Of a DNA stretch of 64,000 bases, positions 11,336 through 21,529 are shown one piece after another; position 1 is the first letter of the stretch, and each line of letters begins with the position of its first letter. The notes under the pieces were generated by a model. That model was given only the letters and a program-made list of their open reading frames with translations. It did no database searches and was not told where the DNA came from. Origin of the DNA: Darksidea phi (Eukaryota > Ascomycota > Dothideomycetes > Pleosporales > Lentitheciaceae). The stretch covers positions 744,001 through 808,000 of the forward strand of contig JASJFT010000001.1 of the NCBI GenBank assembly GCA_030770425.1, given 5' to 3'. The position numbers and the translations under genes were made by a program.

Positions 11336-12251
11336 ATGGTTGTCACTAAAAGCCGTGGAGCGAACAAAAGGCTCGGCCAGATCAGGTAGGCACTTGCCAC
11401 CTCTACTGCGAACTTCTTTGCTTACAGTTCATAGCCTTCGGCGCCCCCTCATTCGTTTTAAAGTGAAGTACCACGATCGCCACTTCGCTGTCCATGAGGA
11501 CCTCATCTGTTCCAGCTCCGCCCTCTTCAGAAAGATGCTTCAGAACAACCGCAAAGAGATCGAGGGCGACTGCGCAATTTGTCACGAGGCCCTAGATCCG
11601 ACCAAGAGCGATATCACGTTCTGCAAGGCGGAGTGCGGGCAGAATGTGCATGAGGAATGCTATAAGCGATGGAGCGAGACGCAGCAGACTTGTCCGTCGT
11701 GCCGTAGTCCATGGGAAGAGTCAGAAGGCACCCTGGTCTTCCTGGATGCCACACTTGTTCGGGAAGCCGTCGACATATACCTTGAGTGGCTGTACTCTGG
11801 CGGAAAACTGCCTATCGAAGACCTCTTACAACTGGCACCATCTGGTTTTAGTAATGACACCTTCATTGCTCTGCTCCAAGTACATACAGTTGGAATCGCT
11901 GCAGAAGACGCAAGCTTCAAGAGTGCGGCCGTACAATCATTGGAGAATTACTGCAAAGGATTGACCTGCATTAACTCAAGGATCGTTCGGAGGGTTTACT
12001 CTACCAAAACGATCCTCCCTGACTCAAGGAAACTTCTCGTCGATCTCTACGTTGCGATACTGACGAACAAGGTCTGGTTCACTAGACAATCGCGATTTTA
12101 CCCCCTCGCTTTCGTACTAGAGGTGGCGGATGCGTGCAATTGCAGAGTGGGTATAAGGCCGACTACTGATAGCGTGTTTGCGAAGTACATAGGGGAGGAG
12201 GAGGAGGAAGAAGAGGAGGAAGAAGAGGAAGAGGAGGATGTGGCGGCTTGA
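11336..12251 (+). CDS. BTB protein with nested C4HC3 zinc finger, copy 1
   Basis: Two exons: 11336-11385 and 11435-12251, with a 49-bp intron ending CATAG; the phase fits only this acceptor, not the nearer TTACAG. The product has 288 residues. Residues about 25-58 match the first half of a BTB/POZ fold (RFKVKYHDRHFAVHEDLIC..SALFRKML). A zinc finger follows at about 63-105, with CAIC, FC, KAEC, NVHEEC and CPSC giving the order C4HC3. The second BTB half then resumes (LVFLDATL...IYLEWLYSGG, about 112-140), followed by helical sequence and a poly-Glu tail. BTB domains can recruit cullin-3, and RING/PHD-like fingers can bind E2 enzymes or other partners. Function here is inference. The next gene is a paralogue with the same layout. 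Confidence 0.85.
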
Positions 12252-12654
12252 ATAGGAAAACTGAAACCATTGACGGAGTTTCCTGGTCCTTCCACGGTCA
12301 TCGATCTAGCAGGAAACTATATCTTGGGTCTACGGCAGTATCGCTTGTGGGACGCCACTCAGACTCAGCTAAAATTTCGAGAACAGAAACTATAGTATGT
12401 ACAGTACTAGAACGGAAATCTGTGTTCACTCTCTAGCTGGCAAAGTGCCTCCACTGTGTAGTGCATTGTACTCTGGTGAAATCGACTTTTGAGTAGATGG
12501 TGAGCTTCAAATTACCGTGTTTGTTGCAGCGAGTGAAACAGAATGTTCTTGACCGGAAGAATTCTTAAAGAATTTCCTCAATAAACCACTTCTTCTTCTT
12601 CGTCTTATCTCCACTCCCTCCGACAACCTGAGATACAACTTAACACACAACCAG
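12252..12654. other. Intergenic between the two BTB/zinc-finger genes
   Basis: 403 bp with no gene. A CTTCTTCTTC-type pyrimidine stretch at about 12586-12620 precedes the next start and resembles the tract before the first copy. Confidence 0.5.
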
Positions 12655-13597
12655 ATGTGTACTTTGATGGCAGAGTTGGAGCGACGGGTTAGCATTAAAA
12701 AGAAGAGTGCTGCTCAGTAGGTTTTCCCACCCCCGAATTACAGTACATACATATACTGACCCCTGCAGATACGGCCGAAGAATCGCCCGGATTTCCGTGC
12801 GGTCGGGTCGCCAGTTTGTGATCCATGAAGACCTACTTTGTGCACGCTCGCCGTACTTCCGTAGAATGCTCCAACCAACTCGACAATTTATCGAAGGTGA
12901 CTGCTCCATCTGCCACGATGAGCTCACATTCGGTCAGCAAGAGCTTCAATTCTGCGCCAAATGTGGTGGAAATTTCCATTTTGATTGCATCGCGGAGTGG
13001 ACGAACCAACGACGGACAAAAACAAATCCTCGATGTCCTCTATGCCGGGCTTCCTGGAAATGTCTCGTAACCGAACAGTCCGTACACTTAGACGAAGGTA
13101 CCTCAGCGACGCTCGAAATGTACTTTGAATGGATATACCATGGGCACATATCCACCGGCGACGAAGCAGACCAAGAAGATTTCGACTACAACATTTTCGT
13201 CGAAGCCTATTCCCTCGGCATCACACTGGAAGACAAAGATTTCCGCGTTGCTGTGCTGCATGTTTTTGCCGAAATCTGTCAAGATACCGAACTCTTTCCC
13301 GGCCCATCGACGATTTGCTTAGCATATGAGCACACGAATAGGTTTTCGGGCCTTCGCCGCTTCTTGCTCGATATGTTTGTGCAGCGGGCGGAGGTAGATT
13401 GGTTTAGAGATATTTCAGATAATTATCCTAAAGAGTTTGTTAGTGATTTGGTGATGGCTTTTGTGAAAGGCAGGAGGACGGATAGGGCGTGGGATCTTGT
13501 AGCGTTCAAAGCGGGGTTGGATGCTGAGGAGGTGGAGGAGGTAGAGGAGAAAAAGGAAGAGAAGGAAGAGGATGAAGAAGCAGCGATCGATATTTAG
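12655..13597 (+). CDS. BTB protein with nested C4HC3 zinc finger, copy 2
   Basis: Two exons: 12655-12716 and 12769-13597, with a 52-bp GTAGGT...TGCAG intron; 296 residues. A second in-frame ATG at 12667 could also serve. The layout repeats copy 1. BTB first half at about 24-60 (RISVRSGRQFVIHEDLLC, PYFRRML), zinc finger at 65-113 (CSIC, FCAKC, NFHFDC, CPLC), BTB second half at 125-147 (VHLDEGTSATLEMYFEWIY), then helices and an acidic Glu/Lys tail. The intron sits at the same place relative to the BTB as in copy 1, so the two are tandem duplicates that have diverged far in sequence. The finger has a longer loop before CPLC. No signal peptide or membrane segment is visible. Confidence 0.85.
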
Positions 13598-13921
13598 GCT
13601 TCAAAGTAGCTTTAGATCCTTTAGATCTATAGGTCGGGGTGGTGGGGTGAGGGAAAGGTGGGTAACAAAGCCAGTAAAGCTCGATAGGGGCGGGGTCGGT
13701 ATCTATATTCTTAGCTAAACAATCATCCTTTGCTAATAACACTTGCATTTAGGCACGATATACACTTTGTATCCTAGAGTTGCGTGATCACTTATAGGAG
13801 CTGATTCATATCGACAATGAAGCTGGCGAATGAGCATGAAACAAGAGCAGCTGTATAAGTTCACGAAGTTTATCCAAGTGACTAAAGAAGTAACACTATC
13901 TCCACTTCTAGTGAAGGAGTA
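13598..13921. other. Intergenic before BTB relic
   Basis: 324 bp with stops in all frames. If the relic that follows once had a BTB first half and a zinc finger, they are no longer readable here. Confidence 0.5.
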
Positions 13922-14409
13922 AGCTTAGACCACTTGCTCGATATTTTATATGGCAGCGAGATCGCTTCTTTTCTAGACATCGCTTGCTACGCAACACTGC
14001 ACGCTACAAAAATTACCTCTTATCCAAGGGACGAAACGTATTATGAGTCTCGACACAGACTACCGGTCGACGCGTACGGCCTAGGTGTTGATCCTGAAAA
14101 TGAAGGCTTCCAGTCAGCCGTTCTGTAAGCCTGGATCAATACCATGGAAAATAACTCAGGATACCTATACTCAGGTATCACGACCCATGTCTATGGCAAT
14201 TTTTCCTTAGGTCTCCTATTCGACGACTCATCACAGACATATATGCTACACGGGCGTCAGCTAGATCGTATGTAAAGGACGGTTCGAGTAGATTCCTGGC
14301 CGAGTTCTTGAGGGATATGCTAGTACGTATCATGAGGTGGGACCGGCGCCTTATCAGACAAGCTTTACAAGGTAAAGCGGCTCTGTTGGGAAATAGTGGA
14401 ACAAGATGA
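13922..14409 (+). pseudogene. Relic of a third BTB paralogue, C-terminal half
   Basis: Translation from 13922 gives a stretch matching the second BTB half and following helices of the upstream paralogues (LDHLLDILYGSE, then VDAYGLGVDPENEGFQSAVL against VEAYSLGITLEDKDFRVAVL). It hits TAA at 14126-14128. Similarity goes on past the stop to about 14205 and then moves to another frame from about 14212 (IRRLITDIYATRA...FLAEFLRDMLVRI against LRRFLLDMFVQRA...FVSDLVMAFVKGR). At least one stop and one frameshift therefore break it, and no BTB first half or zinc finger remains. The GTAAGC at the stop could be a former splice donor, but the alignment across it argues for decay. AT-rich DNA follows. Confidence 0.7.
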
Positions 14410-14989
14410 GGTTAAGGATTAGAGGTAGCGATGTGCTGTTACTTCACTCGCCTCTGGACAAGACTCTAGACTGCATTTGGTGGCATTTAATATTGTATAA
14501 GGTACGACACAAGTGCCCGCAACTTACTTTACGATCCATGTACAAGTAACTCAATTGCCTTTCAGTGTGAAGTTTTAGTAGCGAATGTAATTTTACAGTT
14601 TTCTTGTCTAATCTTGTATCTTCTGAATAAGTGTTTCCGATACCTTATTTAGCTTGTTATAAATTGGTGTGCTTGTTCTGGTATTGACATCAGTGAGTAT
14701 TGTTATTCATACAGAACAAAATTAAGCAGCGCAACGTTGCAATTGCTTAACTTTGTGAGGCAGGCGACGCTATAGAAAAGCTATCGGTGCGTAGACATAT
14801 GTGCATGCGCAATCATGTATGAAGGACTTTGACGAAGGAAAATTTGGCATTTTATCAGCTCTGGAGCGAACGTGAGCTGAGCGTAAAGTGTCCTACAAGA
14901 ACGCTGTGTCTTGCGTGCTCACGGTAACTAGTGCGTTCATCTACTCTACTGCCAACCTTCTATGAGCCTCTGATGATCTGACTCGCTCC
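14410..14989. other. AT-rich spacer
   Basis: Visibly richer in A and T than the flanking genes and without any supported frame. It lies between two decayed ORFs, as expected for degraded DNA. Confidence 0.5.
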
Positions 14990-15483
14990 CCTGTATACAT
15001 CAACACTACTGAAATCGGTACAGTTAAGAAACCCACCGGATCTATTGAGCGCAAATCGCATGCTTCCGAATTGGAGCTTAGCAGAATATGTCTGTCCTTA
15101 GGTCCGCCATTTAGCCTATAATTGCCTAGTGCCTTGCCGCTTCCCGCCCTAGAGGAATTCCTACCGTGCAAACGTGAGATTAATATTGTTAAACAATGAG
15201 TTGAAATCCATCTCATTCCAAGCATGGCGATAGACGAGAAAGAAGATGTAAAGATTAGGGCGCGTTAGTGGAGTGGACACAATGCCCCAAGAGAGAAGCT
15301 TGTTTTAGAATGATTAACAATTATCAGCGAATGCATACGCTGGAGCATTTTGCGTTTTGTAGAGAAGGCAGCCAATATAGGAGCACCAGGGAGGAGTATT
15401 ATAGGGAGTATGGACACCGGGAGTTGTATCTGGACGATGACCCGGAGGCAAAGGATACAGACGCATATTACTGTAATAAATAA
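14990..15483 (+). pseudogene. Decayed ORF of unknown family with Cys/His-rich end
   Basis: One plus frame from about 14990 reads coding-like sequence (VKKPTGSIERKSHASELEL) up to TAA at 15119-15121. It continues in the same frame (KREINIVKQ, stop TGA, VEIHLIPSMAIDEKEDVKIRAR) to TAG at 15266-15268. After a shift of frame it reads a 71-codon stretch with CPKREACFRM, a following HTLEHFAFC and an acidic end (15268-15483). The quality of the amino-acid sequence on each side of the breaks suggests a real gene that has accumulated stops and an indel. Unseen introns could explain some of the breaks. I do not recognise the family; the CxxxxxC...HxxxHxxxC pattern might bind metal. Confidence 0.45.
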
Positions 15484-15641
15484 AGATGTGATCACCTGCG
15501 GAGTGTAAAAGATGGGCGTAGAATTTCAACTAGGTAGGAGGAAGAAGTGACATTGCTCATGGGGCCCAGTTTTGAAGAATAACAATCATCCAAAGATCTC
15601 GTTTACAATATTCGACTGCTCACCCAGCATCTAATATGACC

Positions 15642-17291
15642 TCATAGGAGCAGTTTCTTCTGTCCCACTCCTCTCTTCCTATTCTCTTTCAAACACAAGA
15701 TGTAGTAGAGACCCGAAGCCGCAAATGACATGCCTAAGAGTCCAATTCCCAGGGAGTATCCAAAATGATACGTTGGTTTGTCCTTGGTCGGGAAAGCAAA
15801 AGTCGAGACAAATCCCGCGCAGTTACCAAATCCAATCTGCCACGCTGACCCTACAGCCCGATTCTGATGACCCTCAAGATTCATGAACCAGCAGATGATA
15901 ATGGGAACGGCACTGAAGACACCCATAGTATACAAACAAAGCGCACCGTATCGGGCACGATTGTTGCCATGAAAGGAGAAGAGAGTGACAACGCCGGCCA
16001 AAGCTACGAGAAAAGTAAAAAGAATAAAAGGAGAACGTTTGCCAGTTCTGTCGGAGAGATAAGCCATCAAGATGGAAAGGCCGAGGGCAGCAGCCCATGT
16101 GGAAGAGAGTACAGCTGGGATTGGATTGGTGTATAGCCGTAGGTAGACACAATGGTCGGAATAAAATATGCTAGACCTGTTGCAAAATGAGATGATGGCC
16201 AAAACCGGTGGTAAATGACTCACTGTATCCTGACATTGTTGGACCAAAATACATGAATCCCGCAACGATCGTCTTAAGGTCAGCCAGGCTTTGTAGGACA
16301 CTGCTAAAGCCGATCTTCTGCTCATGGTGCGATTCGCCTTGCTCTTCGACTAGTCTCCGGATTACAAAAGCGCGCTCGGGTGCGCTCAACCAGGCAGCAT
16401 CTTCAGGGAAATCCGCGACAGCATAGTAGGCTACGCCAGATAGGACGCAGGTTGCTATGCCCTCCAAAATGAATATCCATCGCCAAGCGTGGTAGCCGCG
16501 AACCCCGTCCATATGGCCGATAGCTGTTGCTAGAAGGCCGCCAAATGCTCCAGCAAAGGTGGCTGCGCTGACGAAGAAGGAGAAACGACGTTGTGCTTCG
16601 TCGCGTTTGTACCACATGCTCATAAGGTAGAAGCCTAGCATCGTTACCGACGGAGTGACTCTTCTTGGCTTGGGAACGTACACCCAGGGAATATTCCAGC
16701 TTCTGCAAAGCCCATGAGAAACCGAGTCGTTACCAAACCCCCATAGTTTTGAGCTGCTACACCTGAGATATGCCGACATCACTCCCAGATAGGTGACTTA
16801 CTAAACCTTGGATAGTTACCAGTAGTCCGAAGCAGAACATACACGCAGACACTTTCGAGCGGTCAGTCCACGGACCTGGAGAGTATATGGTTGACATACT
16901 AAATATGTGAGGCTGGGCTCTTTTCATGATAATATTCGCGGGGATTTCAAAAGCAATGTACGAGACAAAGAAAACAGCAAGAGCGATGTTGTATTGACGG
17001 ACAGTGAGATGCAGGTCTTGGGATAGAGAAAATAGCTGGGCATTCCCAATATTCACTCTATTGACACATGGTACCATTAGTATGTAATACACGAGCGCGA
17101 AGATCCGCGTACCGGTCGATGAAAGCCATGAGATAGACAATACAGAGAATCGGGAGAACCCTCAGATCTATCTTCAGCACAAGCTTCTTCCCATTGATAG
17201 GTAGCTGTTCAGCAGACTCTCCATGGCTACTCCCGTCATTGACACCTTGGTTAACGAGGTCTCCCTTTTCGCTGCCAAGAGGTTCCATCAT
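15642..17291 (-). pseudogene. Dal5-type MFS anion transporter with frameshift
   Basis: Minus-strand exons: 17291-17113, 17057-16900, 16851 to about 16807, 16762-16682, 16634-16224 and 16176-15642, with introns of about 44-55 bp. The protein reads as a 12-TM anion:cation symporter (Dal5/allantoate permease family). It has LPILCIVYLMAFIDRVNIGNA in TM1 (split by intron 1), GFAEAGIFPGCFYLMSMWYKR, the ERAFVIRRL loop, LAYFIPTIVSTYGYTPIQ and MAYLSDRTGKRSPF. Between YGYTPIQ and AAALGL the frame changes by one base, at the point where the family has a PPW motif: the strand reads CCACATGG where CCACCATGG is expected. The exon 3/4 junction also needs a weak GTTTAG donor. The gene is therefore broken, unless the missing base is an assembly error. 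It is divergent from a D-lactate dehydrogenase-like gene. Confidence 0.8.
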
Positions 17292-17745
17292 GTCGGGTTA
17301 GTTCGAAGGTATCAAGTGTATATTGTTCAATTGACAAAACACGTTCAGGAAAGGTTTGAGTACACGTGAAAGAGCTGGGACCGCGGAGGCAATTATTGAT
17401 GTCGCGCCTGCGTGGTTCATTCTGACTGTGCCGCTTCTGTGCATAAAAGCGGTCTGAAATATTAGTGATTGCAATCTGTGGTACACCAGTGCGCTGGATC
17501 TTGCCAAGCGATTCTGGATAAAAGGAAGTCTATATGCAGGTGAGCGTTTTCGGGATGTGGCACAGGATAAGCAACAGCACCGAGGTAGGACAAGGCCGTG
17601 CAACCCTCGTCCTGCAAACATCGGGCGTTGGCAGCTGATGCGGCCAATGAGCAAGACCCACCTCAACACAATAAAATAGATAGCAATCTTGGGATACCTA
17701 CGCACCAAATTTGGTGCGTCTACCACACAGCTTCAGCCTTCCACA
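17292..17745. promoter_or_regulatory. Bidirectional promoter between MFS and FAD oxidase genes
   Basis: 454 bp between divergent starts. It carries the 20-bp palindrome at 17700-17719. No TATA box stands out on either strand. Confidence 0.5.
17700..17719. promoter_or_regulatory. Perfect 20-bp palindrome before the flavoprotein gene
   Basis: The half-site ACGCACCAAA is followed directly by its exact reverse complement, ending 26 bp before the ATG at 17746. It could be a dimeric regulator site or a hairpin in the 5' leader. Confidence 0.5.
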
Positions 17746-19421
17746 ATGAGCACCTCCTCCGCCCTCTCGCTTAAACCTACCCCCTGCATATACTACAATA
17801 TCACGCCTGAGAACTTGGCTGGCGCGAAGCTGGAGCTTGCCGCATGTTTAGGATCTGAATGCATTGACGATGACCAGGAAGCATGCACAATTCATTCCGG
17901 CTCGCATTTTGCACTTGCTCCACCCTCACACAAGGCGTCCCTGATCCTTTACCCCAAGACGACTGAGGACGTAAGCTCAATCCTAAAGACTTGCTCGAAG
18001 CGATGCATTCCTGTTACGCCATATTCAGGTGGAACAGGCCTTTCCGGTTCGCTTGCCGCGACGCGTGGAGGCGTTTGCATTGATTTTAGAGATATGTCAA
18101 AGATATGGAATCTCCACGAGAGCGACATGGATGTTACCGTTCAACCTGGGGTTGGTTGGATGCAGCTCAACGCGGAATTGGCAGAGAAGGGACTGTTCTT
18201 CCCTCCAGACCCAGCCCCTGGAGCTAAAATAGGGGGTATGGTGAGTTGGCTCACTTCTGATGATTGTAACTTCTGCGATTCCGCATATGCTTCCTAGGAC
18301 TACATGTACAACCACGTATCCTTGGTATATGGTCCGACTAATCGGAATTCGCGCTTTAGATCGCAATGGGATGCTCAGGAACGAATGCCTACCGGTACGG
18401 CACTATGAAAGACTGGGTCATCTCCTTGACCGTAGTTCTTGCTGATGGGACCATCGTTAAGACCTGCAATCGACCTCGGAAGTCCTCCGCGGGTTACGAT
18501 TTGACACACCTTATTGTTGGCTCAGAAGGCACTTTAGGCATTGCAACCGAGGCGGTGCTAAGGCTGACCCCTATTCCTAAGAACCCGCACGTCGCAATCC
18601 TGCCCTTCGGCGATACGCACATGGCTGTCCAAACCGCCATATCCATAATATCATCCGGTGAGATCTTCGACGCTGTTGAGTTTGTCGACCATCACAGCCT
18701 TGCGGCAGTCAACCAGTCCGGCTTATTTGTGGAGAAATGGCGAGAGGTTCCCACGCTCTTTCTCAAATTTTCTGGGGCAGAGCAAGCAACAAAAGCCCAT
18801 ATCGAGCTCATCAAGAACTTGGCCCAGAAGAATGATTGCCTAGATGTCAAAATGAGCAAAGATACTGAAAAGGCAGACGCATGGTGGAACGTGAGGAAAC
18901 TCATGGGAAAGTGTCTTATAACTGCGATGAAGCCAAATGATATATTCTTCGCATCTGACGCTGCAGTACCAAGATCGCGTCTTGCTGATATTATTGTGGA
19001 GACGCAGCAGGCCACAGCCGATCTTGGGCTCTTTTGCTCCACCCTTGGGCACATTGGTGACGGTATGTTGTTCCTCAGGATTCCATATAGTTGCAACTCA
19101 CGGATGCTACAGGAAACGTGCATGTTGTGTTTTTTTGCCCTCAAGAGATGAGAGCTGAAGGAGAGAGGCTGATTCAGGACGTTCAAAAGAGAGCTTTGAG
19201 AATGGAGGGTACAATCACTGGAGAACACGGAATTGGCCTGTCACTACGGGATATGCTGATTGAAGAAGTTGGAACGTCAGGTGTGGATATGATGCGCAAG
19301 GTATGGATGATCAATTGCCGGTGCTTTTAACCCCAGCTAACCGTTCAAATTATAGATCAAGCTCGCTCTAGATCCAGGATGCATTCTCAACTGTGACAAA
19401 GTAATTCGGATTGATGCATAG
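17746..19421 (+). CDS. FAD-linked D-lactate dehydrogenase-like oxidase
   Basis: Four exons: 17746-18240, 18360-19062, 19113-19300 and 19356-19421, giving 483 residues; introns are 119, 50 and 55 bp. The N-terminal FAD-binding domain shows PVTPYSGGTGLSG, the block VQPGVGWMQLN, GKIGGM-like KIGGMIAMGCSGTNAYRYG (after splicing) and GSEGTLGI. The C-terminal FAD-oxidase domain has GHIGDGNVHVV and GTITGEHGIG near the end. Together these mark the GlcD/DLD family, which oxidises D-2-hydroxy acids such as D-lactate to 2-oxo acids. The product lacks the long N-terminus of yeast Dld1, and no clear mitochondrial presequence or membrane segment is visible, so a cytosolic or peroxisomal site is possible. 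The residues after GEHGIG are LSLR, where many members have a Lys. Substrate is not fixed by sequence. Confidence 0.88.
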
Positions 19422-20703
19422 GGAGAGAAAAGAGCCCAAAGCTGTGGCTCCCAAAAATTTAGCTCACCGACACGGGACGGAGCGAAACTCAACATAGATA
19501 GAAGTAGTCATTCTAAATGCTTTCTTAAGAATTCAGGCTTGTATGAAGGAATACCTAGTGCTTTCTCGTGCATAAAGTCCTAACGTCGCACTCGTTGATA
19601 CAATAAGCGAACCATCTCCCGAATTTAGAGAATAATACCCGATATTGATGCAATGTGCAATCAAAGAACCCTCTTGGAATTTCTCTGCACGTTACCCATC
19701 TCCTTCCTCTCAGTCACTTCTCCAAACCTAAGTGAGACCCTTTGTTTACCGCTCTCCCTTAGCTACAGCCTTTTTATTCTTCCCCGCTACCGCAACCTGG
19801 GTATCAGTAGTAAACTTTCCTCCCGCGTCTTACCCCTTCCACGGTAGCGTCGGCTTCCTAAGTCTTGGTATCTTGATCCAACGCCCAATACTCTTGATGG
19901 TAATTACCCCCAGGAGGGCCCACACGCTGTTTGCTTAGCTCCTCTCGACTCTCCCGCACAATGAATATTCTTTCGAGAAAGCCACGACAAAATCTTCGTT
20001 CATATCTACATCTTTCATGTCCTCAAAGCGGTTCTATTGTATCCCGCATAGTTCCACTCCTACCTACGGCTCTCTCGACCACTTTTATTGCTTTTGGCGT
20101 AAAGATGCGAAGCGCAGTCTATCTGCTTAGTAGTGTCACCGTCTTGTAAGTAGAGTTGTATGTTTTACCGCCAACAGAAGGGTAGTGGCTGAAGTTCGAG
20201 GATTGAAAGCTCGTTGATCGTCGTTACGAAAAAGTCATCAAGGAGAAGTGATAAGTGTAGTGATATATGTAGAGGCAGAAAGAAAGCACATCATATATAC
20301 GACTTCTATACTGATCTCCGATTCTTCCTTGGAGTTTAGAAAACTATGTGTACATGGCTTATAGTGAACGAAGTGTCAACTAGAGGGTTAGCTTCCCCAT
20401 TTATTATCTGTCTGCAACCCGCGTTGTACCATTGACTGATTATACACAGTGACGCGTTGGCTATTTATCCCACTCTACGTATGTGAATAGATGCTTTAAG
20501 TCACTAAGTACAGGATATGTTACGCACAAGTCTAGCTAAGTGAATTAGCAGAGTAGAACACGGGTCTTAGGCATTACAAGTCTATTCAATTGTAGACTCT
20601 ACGTGAGGAGGTATATAGTGGTGACCAATCTCCAAACCTGCACCTGTCTTTGAACTTCTGTTCTACTCTCTACACATACAACCGTTGTTATTCTACCATT
20701 ACG
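19422..20703. other. Intergenic, no supported gene
   Basis: About 1.3 kb. Short plus-strand frames near 19653-20149 have no recognisable content. A GTATATAG sequence near 20611 lies about 90 bp upstream of the next ATG and could be a TATA box. Confidence 0.5.
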
Positions 20704-21529
20704 ATGAACGTGTCAGAGAACATCAAATCTCCCGTCGATATCCGCGTCCCCTTGGACAAAACGTTTGAGTAAGTATCCTCACCCTCTATTTACTCTCCAG
20801 CTTCTGATCCCCTCCAATAGTGCAAACAAACTCATCACCGTACGCGTCGGTACCGATCTCCAACGCACATTTTCCATCAGCGAAGATCTCATTACCTCAC
20901 GATCCGACTTCTTCCGCAACGCACTGCGCCCAGATGGGTGTTGGGCAGCGTCCGAGGACAAAGAAATACGGCTACAAGAAGAGGATCCCAAAGTGTTCGC
21001 CCAATATGTCCAACTTCTCTACACATCAACCGCACCCATCAAACGGCCCTCGACCGCAAATCGTGAAGAGGATCAGGAGAACCAAGACCTAGCGCACCTC
21101 TACGTCATGGCACACAAATTCCAAGACACGCAGTCCCAAAATCTCATTGTGGACACCATTCTGTTCAAAGCCCGGACCCCAAGCGGCGACAAAAAGCTCT
21201 ACCTACCTAGTGTCGATGCGATCAACATTATCTACGAAGGCACAGGTGGAAATTGTGCGGCGAGAAGGTTGGTCGCAGACTTCCAGGCGGAAGCTGTGTT
21301 GATGCTTAGCGCAGATTGGTTGAACAAGTGGTCAGATGAGCTGCCGAAAGACTTCGTCTTGGATTTGGTGGTTGCGATGAGGGGGTTTATGGAGAAGCAG
21401 CGTGCGGATTATACCATGTGGTGTGATCCCGCACTGTACCATGAGGGAGAGGGAAAGAAAACAAGGCCCGTGCACAGTGGCTGGAGCGGAGATGAAGACG
21501 AAGACGAGGACAGCGATGAAGGTGCGTGA
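20704..21529 (+). CDS. BTB/POZ domain protein without inserted finger
   Basis: Two exons: 20704-20768 and 20821-21529, with a 52-bp GTAAGT...AATAG intron; 257 residues. The BTB fold is continuous at about residues 28-105: RVGTDLQRTFSISEDLI, SRSDFFRNALRPDGCW, then IRLQEEDPKVFAQYVQLLYT. A short charged linker and a helical C-terminal region follow, with PKDFVLDLVVAMRGFM aligning to the same region of the two zinc-finger paralogues, and then an acidic Asp/Glu tail. The gene shares intron position and tail type with the cluster at 11.3-14.4 kb. It is what those proteins would look like without the zinc finger. BTB proteins of this fungal type are thought to act as adaptors for cullin-3 ligases or as oligomerisation modules; no partner can be named. 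Confidence 0.85.

Noticed and set aside
12098..12301. Minus-strand frame with a long poly-Ser run
   Set aside because: It is the reverse complement of the poly-Glu coding tail of the first BTB/zinc-finger gene.
18241..18359. The 119-bp first intron of the flavoprotein gene as possible extra coding sequence
   Set aside because: Its frame ends in a stop after about 20 codons, and skipping it joins KIGGM to IAMGCSGTN exactly as in the family.
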